A stretch of DNA of 64,000 nucleotides from Ktedonobacter sp. SOSP1-85 (GCF_016587415.1 NZ_BNJI01000001.1:5619501-5683500); one strand, 5' to 3'. Numbered from the stretch's first letter, positions 42,710-52,234 are shown. Program-made: numbers and translations. The notes: a model not told the origin generated them from the sequence alone.

Positions 42710-44041
42710 ATGGATACAAAGCGCCAAAAGACAAAAATAGCCGTGCGGGAGCGCGGTGAGCCGAAGCGACGTTCACGGTTTCGTATCAGCCGCACATCGC
42801 CGCTCCTAAAGCTTTTTACCGTCCTGGGGCCAGGACTCATCGCCGCGAACGCAGGAAACGATGCCGGTGGTATCGCGACCTTCTCGACTGCAGGCGCCGA
42901 CTTTGGCTATGGACTACTCTGGGCACTCGTCATCGCGGGCTTTTGCCTGGCGATTGTGCAAGAAATGTGTGCGCGTATGGGGGCTGTCACGGGTAAGGGA
43001 TTAGCGGACCTGATACGTGAGCAGTTTGGGGTCAGGTGGGCGGCCCTGGCCATGCTGGCTCTGCTGGTGGCGAATACGGGCGTCACCATCTCCGAATTTA
43101 TGGGTATCGCGATGAGCGTTCAGGTATTCACGGGTGATGTGCATACCCCCCTGGTGTATATCGTTGTGCCGTTAACCGCCCTGGTGCTCTGGTGGCTGGT
43201 GATCAAGGGGTCCTATCGCCGCGTTGAAATTATCTTTTTGTTTATGTCCCTCGGATTCCTGGCCTACATCCCAGCTGCGTTCGCTGCCCATCCAGACTGG
43301 AGCGAGGTTGGAAGGCAGATTGTTTTCCCTTCAATTACTGGTAATCAGAAATACCTCCTGGCCGCAGTGGCCCTGGTGGGTACGACGATCAGCCCTTATA
43401 TGCAGTTCTTTGTCCAGGCCTCGGTCGCAGATAAAGGGATACATGCGGGCGAGTACTTCTATGAGCAATTGGATGTCTATAGTGGGACTATTTTCGCGGT
43501 CCTCATCGCGATCTTTGTGGTTGTCGTGACCGGCGCGACCCTCTATCCGCACCATCAATCAGTTGAGACAGCGCTGGATGCGGCCCTGGCCCTGAAGGCT
43601 TTTGCCGGCCCCTACGCGACGCTCCTCTTTGGCATTGGCCTCTTTGGTGCCTCCCTGCTTGCCGCCGCGGTCCTACCGCTCTCGACCGCCTACGGTATCT
43701 GTGAAGCCTTTGGTTTTGAGCGAGGCGTCTCGCGGAGCTTTAACGAGGCGCCCGTCTTCCAAAGCATCTTTACAGGTCTGATCATCCTGGGGGTACTGGT
43801 AACGCTGATCCCGGGCCTTCCCATCATCCAGGTACTGGTCTTCTTGCAGGGATTGAACGCGGCCATGCTGCCGATCCTCCTGGTGTTTATTATCCTGTTA
43901 GTCAACAAGCGACGATTGATGGGGCGACGTGTCAATGGGGTGGTGTTTAATATCATCTCCTGGGCGACCGTTATTCTGATCTCGCTTTTAGTCATACTCT
44001 GGCTGACCACAAATTATATCCTTCCAGCTTTTTCCGGTTAA
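42710..44041 (+). CDS. Nramp-family divalent cation transporter, divergent
   Basis: 443 residues, about 11 TM helices after a basic N-terminus. The TM1 signature DPGN is here DAGG (GPGLIAANAGNDAGGIATF), keeping the Asp, and the TM6 metal-binding Met-Pro-His is replaced by Ser-Pro-Tyr (GTTISPYMQFFVQASVADKG). In the family the TM6 Met favours transition metals, and its loss is seen in Nramp-related Mg/Mn or other-substrate members. The substrate is therefore not assumed to be Mn or Fe. It follows cinA by ~140 nt with two hairpins between them. Confidence 0.82.
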   Translation: MDTKRQKTKIAVRERGEPKRRSRFRISRTSPLLKLFTVLGPGLIAANAGNDAGGIATFSTAGADFGYGLLWALVIAGFCLAIVQEMCARMGAVTGKGLADLIREQFGVRWAALAMLALLVANTGVTISEFMGIAMSVQVFTGDVHTPLVYIVVPLTALVLWWLVIKGSYRRVEIIFLFMSLGFLAYIPAAFAAHPDWSEVGRQIVFPSITGNQKYLLAAVALVGTTISPYMQFFVQASVADKGIHAGEYFYEQLDVYSGTIFAVLIAIFVVVVTGATLYPHHQSVETALDAALALKAFAGPYATLLFGIGLFGASLLAAAVLPLSTAYGICEAFGFERGVSRSFNEAPVFQSIFTGLIILGVLVTLIPGLPIIQVLVFLQGLNAAMLPILLVFIILLVNKRRLMGRRVNGVVFNIISWATVILISLLVILWLTTNYILPAFSG

Positions 44042-44107
44042 GTCCGGTGTAGAGGCCACTTTCTGGAATAGCAGAGAAATTGGACGTTGTTATCTATAGT
44101 ATGAGAT

Positions 44108-45274
44108 GTGTGTATGCGCGATGCAGCGCAGAATCGAGGCCATTGCGTGAACGAAGACAGAAATAATCCCTTTGAATATACTTACAGGGAGTTTGGCGGG
44201 CAGGAGAACGAGGAGGAGCAGGAGCCGAAACAGTATATGCAGCCTGGTTTTTATGCGCCACCTCCCAGGGAAGAGGCCGACAAGATCTATCCCGAGCAGG
44301 CTGCTAGCGCCTCCACATCGTCTTATAGTCCTTACCAGGTTTATAACCCCTATGCCGCGAAGGAACAGCAACTTGTTTCTGCCCAGCCTGAAGTCACAGG
44401 TGCGTACCGGGGGCCACAGAGCCTGGAGGGATACACCACGGATGTGGGCGTAGAGCAACAAGAGGCGGCCAGGCGTGGAAGTGCCGAGGGTGGAAAAAAG
44501 AGGCGAGGTGGCCTGGCTGGTATCGGCACAGGTATTGTGGCGCTGTTTTCCTGGTTGCTCAAGTTTAAAGGCCTGGCGATATTGCTCAAGTTCGGCTGGG
44601 CAGGCTTCTCGGCCCTCATCACCATTGGCCTGTACTCTATCGTTTTTGGCTGGCAGTTCGCGGTGGGCATCGTGGCGCTCTTGTTTATTCATGAGCTTGG
44701 ACATGCCTTGATTCTCAAGCTCAAAGGCATGCCAGTGGGCGGAATTGTCTTTGTGCCGTTCTTTGGCGCGATGACGCTTTTGCAGCGCCTGCCAACGAAT
44801 GCCAAGGATGATGCAGAGATTAGCATTGGTGGTCCCATCGCGGGCGCGATCTCGGCGGGCGTCTGCCTGGCTATTGCTGAGATACAGCCCGATCCGCGTA
44901 ACATCTGGATGGCCCTGGCCTACTTTGGTTTCTTTATCAACCTGCTCAACTTGATCCCGGTGGTGCCCTTTGATGGAGGGCGTATCCTGGGTGCGGTCGA
45001 CCGCCGCATCTGGATTGCGGGCTTTATTCTCTTGCTAGGCTTCGAGGTCTGGGAGTGGATGCATGGGAACTTCTCGCTCTGGCTGGTGCTGATTCTGGTG
45101 TTGGCGGTCTCCCAGCTCTTTTCTGCGCGCTTTCGCTCAAATAGCCCACAGATGAAGGCGTTCTATACGGTCCCGATATCGACGCGTATCCTCATCTCTG
45201 TGCTCTACTTTGGCCTGGCGGCGGTGCTCTTCCTGGGCATGACAATCGCTCAGGGGATGCTTGTTGTGAATTAA
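44108..45274 (+). CDS. Site-2 protease (M50) family membrane metalloprotease
   Basis: 388 residues. The first ~125 are hydrophilic and Pro/Gln/Tyr-rich (YAPPPREEADKIYPEQAAS); then come several TM helices with the zinc motif LLFIHELGHALIL and the second ligand region LLNLIPVVPFDGGRILGA. The PDZ domain of RseP-type enzymes is absent, placing it with the smaller S2P/YUP-type peptidases. Substrates are unknown; regulated intramembrane proteolysis of membrane-anchored factors is the family role. The stop codon lies inside the long hairpin at 45271. Confidence 0.85.
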   Translation: MCMRDAAQNRGHCVNEDRNNPFEYTYREFGGQENEEEQEPKQYMQPGFYAPPPREEADKIYPEQAASASTSSYSPYQVYNPYAAKEQQLVSAQPEVTGAYRGPQSLEGYTTDVGVEQQEAARRGSAEGGKKRRGGLAGIGTGIVALFSWLLKFKGLAILLKFGWAGFSALITIGLYSIVFGWQFAVGIVALLFIHELGHALILKLKGMPVGGIVFVPFFGAMTLLQRLPTNAKDDAEISIGGPIAGAISAGVCLAIAEIQPDPRNIWMALAYFGFFINLLNLIPVVPFDGGRILGAVDRRIWIAGFILLLGFEVWEWMHGNFSLWLVLILVLAVSQLFSARFRSNSPQMKAFYTVPISTRILISVLYFGLAAVLFLGMTIAQGMLVVN

Positions 45275-45347
45275 CATAGTGGGAGATAGTGTGGCCCCCT
45301 GGCAGCCGCAGGCTGCCAGGGGGCCACACTATCTCCCACTATGTTAA
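45271..45347. terminator. Perfect 37-bp hairpin spanning the whole gap between two stop codons
   Basis: 45271-45307 pairs perfectly with 45311-45347 around the loop GCA. The left arm contains the TAA of the site-2 protease gene, and the right arm ends exactly before the stop codon of the convergent dehydrogenase gene. Confidence 0.85.
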
Positions 45348-46253
45348 CTATTGTTTACTACGAACCTCGACGCCGGCCATCTCTTCCAGGACCTGCATGA
45401 GTGCGGTATAGTCATCGCGCCCATGCCCGGAGGCGCGGGTCATTTCGTAGAGCTGGCGCGCCATCGCCGTCATGGCCATGGGCGTCTGATTCTCAGAGGC
45501 CAGGTCGAGCGCCAGGCCCAGGTCTTTATGCAGCAGGTCGGTCATAAAGCCAGGCTGGAAGCTGCCGTTGAAGGCGCGCAGGGGGAACTGGTTTGCGAGT
45601 TGCCAGCTCGCGCCAGTGCTGACGCCAACGACCTTTGCCATCGCGTCGACATCCGCGCCAGCTTTGACACCCAGGACAAAGGCCTCGGCAATAGAGGCGG
45701 CAATGGTGCCACAGAGGATGTTATTGACGATCTTCACGATCTCGCCCGCGCCACTGGGGCCGACGTAGAAAATATTCTCCTTCTTCCCCATGGCCTCCAG
45801 GACCGGACGCGCCTTCTCAAAGATCTCCTCTTCGCCACCTACCATGATCGAGAGCGTACCATTGACCGCGCCCTGGGATCCACCGCTGACTGGTGCATCG
45901 AGGAAGTGAACTCCTCGCTCGCCAGCCTGGGCATGCAATTTGCGTGTCATGCTGGGTGAGATGGTGCTCATATCAATCACGATCAATCCCTTGCGCGCTC
46001 CTTCGAATACGCCCTGGGGACCGGCGACAACCTCCTCGACATCGGGGGAGTTGGTGACCATTGTAATGACGATCTCGGAGGCCATGGCCATGGCTCGCGG
46101 CGAGGGGGCCTGTTTGGCTCCGGCCTGCAAAACCTCCTGGACATCTGCTTTCTCAGGATGGCGCGCGAAAATGGTCACCTCGTGTCCGTTTTTGAGAAGA
46201 TTGAGGACCATGGGGCGCCCCATGACACCGATACCAATGAAGCCGACTTGCAT
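45348..46253 (-). CDS. 3-hydroxyisobutyrate dehydrogenase-family NAD(P)-dependent reductase
   Basis: 301 residues. Rossmann start MQVGFIGIGVMGRPMVLNLLKNGHEVTIFAR, substrate-binding FLDAPVSGGSQGAVNGTLSIMVGG, and the catalytic Lys in GAGEIVKIVNN. Substrates in this family include 3-hydroxyisobutyrate, tartronate semialdehyde and succinic semialdehyde. Its place at the end of a leucine-type degradation operon makes branched-chain catabolism likely. AGGAAGGAA before the ATG at 46253 sets the start; the frame extends upstream without a site. Confidence 0.87.
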   Translation of the reverse strand: MQVGFIGIGVMGRPMVLNLLKNGHEVTIFARHPEKADVQEVLQAGAKQAPSPRAMAMASEIVITMVTNSPDVEEVVAGPQGVFEGARKGLIVIDMSTISPSMTRKLHAQAGERGVHFLDAPVSGGSQGAVNGTLSIMVGGEEEIFEKARPVLEAMGKKENIFYVGPSGAGEIVKIVNNILCGTIAASIAEAFVLGVKAGADVDAMAKVVGVSTGASWQLANQFPLRAFNGSFQPGFMTDLLHKDLGLALDLASENQTPMAMTAMARQLYEMTRASGHGRDDYTALMQVLEEMAGVEVRSKQ

Positions 46254-46275
46254 AGCGTCTATTCCTTCCTGCGCT

Positions 46276-48300
46276 TTATTCAATTTCAATAATGACGGCT
46301 CCTCCTGGCACAACCGCGCCCTCCTGGTAATTGATGCGTTGTACGCGACCGGCGTAGGGGGCGATAATCGAGTGTTCCATCTTCATCGCGCTTAAGACCG
46401 CCAGCACCTGGTGGGCTTCTACTTGCTCGCCTGAATGCGCCTGGATTTTGACCAGCGTTCCTGCCATGGGGGCTTTCAGCGTCTTTTGCGCATTCCCCTG
46501 TCCACTGCCATGGGCCGTGGTGGCGATATCGGGAGCGCGCCGCCCTTCAAGCGTGTAGCTCTCTCCGCGATAAACGATCAGCGTCTCCTCTCCTTTGCGC
46601 AGGGCCGCGAGTTTACTTTGTTGGCCCGCGCGTGTGAGCAGATAGCTATGAGCCGAGAGTGTCAGGCAACTGATGTGCTCCTGTGGGCCGTCATCGATAC
46701 TTACCCGCCAGTTCTGCGACTGGGCGAAAGTATGCCTGTCCTCTATTGTATCCCAAAGCGGAGTTAGTGTGATGGTATGACGCTGCTCTGTAGAAAGGTA
46801 GGTCCGTGTATAGCTGCCGCCTGGCATGCGCCAGGGACCCAGGCTCTGCCAGGGAGACGCACCTGTAAGGGCAGATGTTGAGGAGAGCGCGGGTGCAATA
46901 TCGGCGAGCGCGGCGACGATCAGGACTTCGGCTGGGAGTGGCTCCGGGGCCGTAGGGGCAAGCATATCTTGCTCATCGAGGAAGCTGGTATGCGTCTGCC
47001 CCTCGCGAAAGGCGGTATTGGTGCTGATCTTTTGCAGAAGCGATAGATTGGTGGTCACACCCAGGAGGGCTGTCTGCTCAAGGGCGCTGCTCAGGCGCTC
47101 CAGGGCGGCGAGGCGATGTTCACCATAGACGATGAGCTTGGCCAGCATAGGATCGTAGTACTGGGTAACCTCATCTCCGGATTCCACCCCGCTATCAACG
47201 CGGATACCTGGCCCCTGTGGGGGCGCAAAGAGCTCCACGGTGCCGGTTGAAGGCAGGAATTGTTGCTGTGGGTCTTCCGCGTAGAGGCGGACCTCGATGG
47301 CATGTCCACGAGTCGTAATCTGCTCTTGCGTAAAGGCGAGTGGCTCGCCAGAGGCGATTAGGAGCTGGTGGCGCACCAGGTCTAGCCCCGTTACCAGTTC
47401 AGTAACCGGGTGCTCGACTTGCAGGCGCGTATTCATCTCCAGGAAGTAGAAGTTGCCATCGTCGTCGAGCATAAACTCCAGCGTGCCCGCGTTGACATAG
47501 CCCGCGGCCGAGGCGATGCGCACGGCGGCCTCCCCCATCTCGGCACGTAGTCTGGGGGTAAGTGCTACTGACGGGCTCTCCTCGACAATCTTCTGGTGGC
47601 GGCGCTGAATAGAGCATTCGCGCTCACCCAGATAGACCAGGGTGCCGTATTTATCGCCCAGGACCTGGATCTCGACGTGGCGTGGGCGCAGTATCAGGCG
47701 TTCCAGGAAGACGGTGTCATCGCCAAAGGCTGCCCCGGCCTCGCGCTGGGCGCCCGCCAGTTGCTCTGGCAGTTCCTGGAGGGAGTTTACCACGCGCATG
47801 CCTTTGCCACCACCGCCCGCCGATGCCTTGATGAGCAGCGGAAAGCCGATATGCTCGGCTTCCGCCAGGAGGGTGTCTGCATCCTGGCGCTCCCCGTTAT
47901 AGCCCGGAACTACAGGCGCTCCAACACGCTCAGCGATCTGTTTGGCCGCGATTTTTGAGCCCATCAGGCGCATAGCGGAGGCTGGCGGACCAATAAAGAC
48001 AATCCCGGCTTGCTCGCATGCTTCGGCGAAATTGGCATTCTCTGAAAGGAAGCCGTACCCAGGGTGGATGGCCTCGGCGCCACATTGGCGCGCGATCTCC
48101 AGGATGATATCTCCGCGCAGATAGCTCTCACTTGCGGGGGCGGGACCCAGGCGATAGGCTTCATCGGCCTCGCGGACATGGCGAGCCTGGCGGTCGACAT
48201 CAGAGTAGATAGCAACAGTGCGGATACCTATCTCGCGACAGGTAGCCTGGATGCGAACGGCGATCTCGCCACGGTTGGCGATGAGAATCTTCTTAAACAT
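46276..48300 (-). CDS. Acyl-CoA carboxylase biotin-carboxylase/BCCP subunit (methylcrotonyl-CoA carboxylase alpha-like)
   Basis: 674 residues: biotin carboxylase (MFKKILIANRGEIAVRI, ATP-grasp LIKASAGGGGKGMRVV, EMNTRLQVEHPVTE), a middle domain, and a C-terminal biotinyl domain with the biotin Lys in LSAMKMEHSI. It carboxylates biotin and transfers CO2 to the carboxyltransferase encoded at 50322. Single-chain fusion of carboxylase and carrier is usual for methylcrotonyl-, geranyl- and propionyl-type enzymes. With the hydratase and HMG-CoA lyase nearby, the leucine pathway is the most likely role. Confidence 0.9.
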   Translation of the reverse strand: MFKKILIANRGEIAVRIQATCREIGIRTVAIYSDVDRQARHVREADEAYRLGPAPASESYLRGDIILEIARQCGAEAIHPGYGFLSENANFAEACEQAGIVFIGPPASAMRLMGSKIAAKQIAERVGAPVVPGYNGERQDADTLLAEAEHIGFPLLIKASAGGGGKGMRVVNSLQELPEQLAGAQREAGAAFGDDTVFLERLILRPRHVEIQVLGDKYGTLVYLGERECSIQRRHQKIVEESPSVALTPRLRAEMGEAAVRIASAAGYVNAGTLEFMLDDDGNFYFLEMNTRLQVEHPVTELVTGLDLVRHQLLIASGEPLAFTQEQITTRGHAIEVRLYAEDPQQQFLPSTGTVELFAPPQGPGIRVDSGVESGDEVTQYYDPMLAKLIVYGEHRLAALERLSSALEQTALLGVTTNLSLLQKISTNTAFREGQTHTSFLDEQDMLAPTAPEPLPAEVLIVAALADIAPALSSTSALTGASPWQSLGPWRMPGGSYTRTYLSTEQRHTITLTPLWDTIEDRHTFAQSQNWRVSIDDGPQEHISCLTLSAHSYLLTRAGQQSKLAALRKGEETLIVYRGESYTLEGRRAPDIATTAHGSGQGNAQKTLKAPMAGTLVKIQAHSGEQVEAHQVLAVLSAMKMEHSIIAPYAGRVQRINYQEGAVVPGGAVIIEIE

Positions 48301-48341
48301 ATGCTTTTCCCACGTCGTTGTAGTGCATGTATGACAAGGTT

Positions 48342-49142
48342 TTAGTTGGCGGAGGTAATCCAGGTGGGTTTACGTTTCTCCAGGAAGGAGCGTAGGCCCT
48401 CCTGCCCCTCGGGGCTGACGCGTAGCTTGGCGATAGTTGCCGCCGTCAAGCGGCGCGCCTCATCATGTGGCATTGTACCCACGCTCAACGCCAGCATTTT
48501 GCAGACGCGCGCCGCCTGAGGGGCGCTGGTTAAGAGCTCAGCGAGGGTTTTCTCCAGCGCCTCGTCCAGTTCTTCGGCGGGCGCTATGGCATGTACCAGG
48601 CCGATACGTTGCGCGCGCTCGGCATCAAAGCGCTCACCAGTCATGAAGAGGGCGCGGGCCTGGCTCTCGCCGATTTTGCGCATGACATAGGGCGAGATGG
48701 CCGCGGGCGCGATGCCCAGCTTGACCTCGCTTAAGCCAAAGCGGGCGGTCTGCGTGGCGATAACAATATCGCAGACCGCGATGAGGCCCACTCCACCCCC
48801 CATCGCGGCGCCATTGACGCGCCCGATGACGGTGCAGGGACATGTATTGATAGTATGTAAGAGGTCTGAGAGAAAGAGCGCCTCCTCCAGATTTTGCTCC
48901 TCGGTATAATGAATGCTCTGCTGCATCATGCTGACATCCGCGCCAGCGCAGAAGACGCTGCCCGAGCCTGTAAGCACAATGGCGTGCAGACGTTCATCCA
49001 TTCCCAGGGTCTGGAAGGCTCGCACCAGCTCTTGCATCGTCTGCGTATTGAAGGCATTACGAACCTCTGGCCGATTGAGCGCCACCCGAGCTACGCGATC
49101 CTGATGAGTATAGGTAATCGTCAGATGTTGATAGTCTAGCAT
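48342..49142 (-). CDS. Enoyl-CoA hydratase/isomerase family, methylglutaconyl-CoA hydratase-like
   Basis: 266 residues of the crotonase fold. ALNRPEVRNAFNTQTMQEL, oxyanion-hole GSGSVFCAGADVSMMQ, and AAMGGGVGLIAVCDIVIA then FGLSEVKLGIAPAAISPYV, where a Glu corresponds to the catalytic residue. Its position between the carboxylase genes suggests hydration of 3-methylglutaconyl-CoA. AGGAGAG stands before the ATG at 49142; the longer frame upstream is unlikely. Confidence 0.85.
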   Translation of the reverse strand: MLDYQHLTITYTHQDRVARVALNRPEVRNAFNTQTMQELVRAFQTLGMDERLHAIVLTGSGSVFCAGADVSMMQQSIHYTEEQNLEEALFLSDLLHTINTCPCTVIGRVNGAAMGGGVGLIAVCDIVIATQTARFGLSEVKLGIAPAAISPYVMRKIGESQARALFMTGERFDAERAQRIGLVHAIAPAEELDEALEKTLAELLTSAPQAARVCKMLALSVGTMPHDEARRLTAATIAKLRVSPEGQEGLRSFLEKRKPTWITSAN

Positions 49143-49155
49143 AGTCTCTCCTGCG

Positions 49156-50139
49156 TTAGAACCACCTGAGTCGGCGGAAGACAAGGAAAAGTCCAATAGT
49201 GAGTCCAAGCATAAGAAAAAGGACGGCAAAGTAGCCATACTCCCATTTTAACTCAGGGATGTTCTCAAAGTTCATGCCGTAGATACCAGGGATCAGGGCA
49301 TCAACCATCAAAATGATCGAGGCTGCCGTCATGGTGCGCATGACTTTATTTAGTTCATTTGAGGCTACGGTCAGATTGGCATCCATCGTGCTGCTTAACT
49401 GATCACGATACAGATCAACTGTATCGGCCAGGCGCGTGATATGATCGTAGATATCGCGAAAATAGATGTTGATGCGTTCATCGAAGATCGAGCTATCGTG
49501 ATTCGTCAACACATTAAGAATATCTCGCTGAGGTGTGACCACGCGTCGCAGCGCCAGGAATTTCTTGCGCAGCGTCAAGAGCTTGAGGGCTGTATCGCGT
49601 TCGCGTAACTGGCCTTGCTGGAGATAGAGCTGATCTTCAATCTCCTCTGTCTGGTCAACCAGGGCATCGACAACCGGGAAATAGTCATCGACCAGGGTAT
49701 CGAGAAAAGAGTAGAGGAGAATACCCGTTCCCCAGTGTAATTGTTGCACGTTGCGTGTCCAGCGCAATTGAATCTCTTTGAGATCCTCAATAGGTTTTTC
49801 GTGGACCGTAAGCAGGTAATGCTTGTTCAGAAAGATATCGATCTCGCGCAAGTCAAGCTCGCCTGTCTCTGTCTCAAGATGGGCCGCGTAAAATACGACG
49901 AAGTAGAAGTTATCGTATTCCTCAATTTTTGGCCGCTGGTGCTCATGGGTGGCATCCTCAAGCGCGAGCGGGTGGAGTTGGAACTCCACGCCCAGTTTAG
50001 CCAATTCCTCCTTTGTGGGGTCCTGCAAGTCAACCCAGAGGAAGATGTCATCGTTGTCTTTGAATTGACTCAGCTCATTGAGGTCAGTAATGGAATGGAA
50101 GGTCTGCTGTTTTTTATCGCAATATGTGCCTCGGATCAT
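49156..50139 (-). CDS. CorA family divalent cation transporter
   Basis: 327 residues: a large cytoplasmic N-terminal domain (beta-rich, then long helices with LLTLRKKFLALRRVVTPQRDIL) and two C-terminal TM helices with the pore signature YGMNFENIPEL, the GMN motif. It imports or exports Mg2+ or related ions as a pentamer. The gene sits in the middle of the acyl-CoA carboxylase cluster, 13 nt before the hydratase gene, which is an odd functional mixture. AAGGAAAGG precedes the ATG. Confidence 0.92.
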   Translation of the reverse strand: MIRGTYCDKKQQTFHSITDLNELSQFKDNDDIFLWVDLQDPTKEELAKLGVEFQLHPLALEDATHEHQRPKIEEYDNFYFVVFYAAHLETETGELDLREIDIFLNKHYLLTVHEKPIEDLKEIQLRWTRNVQQLHWGTGILLYSFLDTLVDDYFPVVDALVDQTEEIEDQLYLQQGQLRERDTALKLLTLRKKFLALRRVVTPQRDILNVLTNHDSSIFDERINIYFRDIYDHITRLADTVDLYRDQLSSTMDANLTVASNELNKVMRTMTAASIILMVDALIPGIYGMNFENIPELKWEYGYFAVLFLMLGLTIGLFLVFRRLRWF

Positions 50140-50321
50140 GGATAATCCTTTCCTTTTTGGGTGTTGGCCTGTCTTGAGAGGCGTGAAAGCGCTACAGAAA
50201 TGATACGCATAAGAACGCCAGGACGTCGAGGGAGCCGTCCTTTTGTTCTATATGTCATCTCTCAGAGACAGGCACAACTCGCCAGATCAGGGGCGCTAGC
50301 TCGCTACGCGTTGTTAGCTGG

Positions 50322-51929
50322 CTACATGCGGAAGACGCCAAAGGGGGTCTCGGGTAGTGGCGCATTGAGCGAGGCTGCGATCCCAAGCGCCAGCACCTTG
50401 CGCGTATCGCGGGGGTCGATGATGCCATCGTCCCAGAGGCGCGCCGTACTGTAGTAGGGATTGCCCTCTTCCTCGTATTTATCGAGAATGGGCTGCATAA
50501 AGGCCGCCTCTTCCTCGGGCGTCATACTCTTGCCGCGTGCCGCGAGACCCTCTTTGCGTACTGTTGCCAGCACAGTTGCGGCCTGCAAACCACCCATAAC
50601 CGAAATGCGTGCATTAGGCCACATCCAGAGCTGGCGAGGGGAATAGGCACGCCCACTCATCCCATAGTTGCCGGCACCAAACGAGCCACCAATAATCACC
50701 GTAAAGCGTGGGACGGGTGCGTTGGCGACCGCCATAACCATCTTGGCGCCATCTTTAGCGATGCCGCCATTCTCATACTGGCGTCCAACCATAAAGCCAG
50801 TAATGTTTTGCAGGAAGATTAGCGGCGTCTGGCGCTGCGCGCATAGCTCAATAAAGTGCGTGGCCTTGAGCGCGCTCTCGGAGAAGAGGATGCCGTTATT
50901 GGCGATGATGCCCACCGGATAGCCCATCAGGCGCGCGAAGCCACACACCAGCGTCGTGCCATAGAGCTCTTTAAACTCGTGAAAATCGCTGTCATCGACC
51001 AGGCGGGCAATGACTTCGCGTACATCATAGCTCTTGCGTGGATCACGTGGCACCAGCCCTAGGAGCTCATTGGCGTCATAGCGAGGTGGGCGAGGTGGGC
51101 GAACCTCCCAGGGGAGATACTTGCGCTGATTGAGGTGCGAGACGATGCTACGGCAGATGGCCAGGGCGTGTTCATCATTCATGGCGTAGTGATCGGTCAC
51201 GCCCGAGGTGCGACAATGGACATCCGCACCGCCCAGGTCTTCCGCGCTGACCTCTTCGCCGGTCGCCGCCTTGACCAGGGGAGGGCCTCCCAGGAAGATC
51301 GTACCATTGCCACGCACAATGATGGTCTCATCGCTCATGGCCGGGACGTAGGCCCCGCCAGCGGTACACGAACCCATGACCACCGCGATCTGTGGAATGC
51401 GCTGGCTCGACATGCGTGCCTGGTTATAGAAGATGCGCCCAAAGTGGTCACGGTCGGGAAAGACCTCGGCCTGCAAGGGGAGATACGCTCCACCCGAGTC
51501 AACCAGGTAGATACAGGGCAGGTGATTCTGTTCGGCGATCTCCTGGGCGCGCAAGTGCTTCTTCACCGTCATGGGGAAATAGGTACCGCCTTTGACTGTG
51601 GCGTCATTGGCGACGATGACGCATTCCTGTCCTTCAATCACGCCAATGCCTGTGACGAGGCCCGCAGATGGGGCCTCGTTCTCATACATATCCCAGGCCG
51701 CCAGGGGGCTGAACTCAAGAAAAGGGGTATCTGGATCACAGAGGAGTTCAATACGCTCGCGAGGGAGGAGCTTATTTCGCTTGCGGTGCTTGGCCACCGC
51801 ATCCTCGCCGCCGCCCTGTTGTACGGTCTGAACTGATTGTTGCAGCTGCTCAAGCAGTTGTTGGAAGGCCTGTGTATTCTCCTGATACTCGGAGCTGGTC
51901 GTATCTATACGTGAGTCAAGAATGGCCAT
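50322..51929 (-). CDS. Acyl-CoA carboxylase carboxyltransferase subunit (methylcrotonyl-CoA carboxylase beta-like)
   Basis: 535 residues, the usual length of MCC beta. The N-terminus has RKRNKLLPRERIELLCDPDTPFLEFS; the two crotonase-like halves carry LVDSGGAYLPLQAEVFPDRDHFG, GSCTAGGAYVPAMSDE, and FLQNITGFMVGRQYE with GGSFGAGNYGMSGRAY, typical of MCC beta. It transfers carboxyl from biotin to the acyl-CoA and pairs with the subunit at 46276. The ATG at 51929 is chosen by family length and GAGAGGAAC upstream. CorA follows after 182 nt. Confidence 0.91.
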   Translation of the reverse strand: MAILDSRIDTTSSEYQENTQAFQQLLEQLQQSVQTVQQGGGEDAVAKHRKRNKLLPRERIELLCDPDTPFLEFSPLAAWDMYENEAPSAGLVTGIGVIEGQECVIVANDATVKGGTYFPMTVKKHLRAQEIAEQNHLPCIYLVDSGGAYLPLQAEVFPDRDHFGRIFYNQARMSSQRIPQIAVVMGSCTAGGAYVPAMSDETIIVRGNGTIFLGGPPLVKAATGEEVSAEDLGGADVHCRTSGVTDHYAMNDEHALAICRSIVSHLNQRKYLPWEVRPPRPPRYDANELLGLVPRDPRKSYDVREVIARLVDDSDFHEFKELYGTTLVCGFARLMGYPVGIIANNGILFSESALKATHFIELCAQRQTPLIFLQNITGFMVGRQYENGGIAKDGAKMVMAVANAPVPRFTVIIGGSFGAGNYGMSGRAYSPRQLWMWPNARISVMGGLQAATVLATVRKEGLAARGKSMTPEEEAAFMQPILDKYEEEGNPYYSTARLWDDGIIDPRDTRKVLALGIAASLNAPLPETPFGVFRM

Positions 51930-52080
51930 AGTAATGTTGTTCCTCTCAGCAGTGATGTGGGAACCTGAAGCTAGCCTCATTGCTACCTTCTTTCAAAACA
52001 GAGGCGCGAGAAGCACGATTTTGAGAACACGCCCCCAAATGCAGGATAGCACCGTGTAGAAACAGCGTCAAGGAAAATTA

Positions 52081-52142
52081 AGTAGAAGTCATAGTGTGCG
52101 ATAAGGGTGCATGCACCCTCGTCGCACACTATGACTTCTACT
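52081..52142. repeat. 31-nt imperfect inverted repeat in a divergent gap
   Basis: 52081-52111 pairs with 52112-52142, with only two non-Watson-Crick positions and the centre GTGCATGCAC. Unlike the other long hairpins it lies between divergent units, just upstream of the tRNA promoter and 152 nt before the carboxyltransferase start. Confidence 0.75.
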
Positions 52143-52153
52143 CGAAAATACTG

Positions 52154-52182
52154 TTGACAAATGGCTTGAGATCGTGTACTAT
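52154..52182 (+). promoter_or_regulatory. tRNA-Gln promoter
   Basis: TTGACA (52154-52159), 17-nt spacer, TACTAT (52177-52182), about 45 nt before the mature tRNA. A near-consensus sigma-70 promoter. Confidence 0.85.
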
Positions 52183-52234
52183 ACAGGCGTGTGAGGTGAG
52201 TATATCTGACCCTCACCAGGCAGTTTATCTGCGT

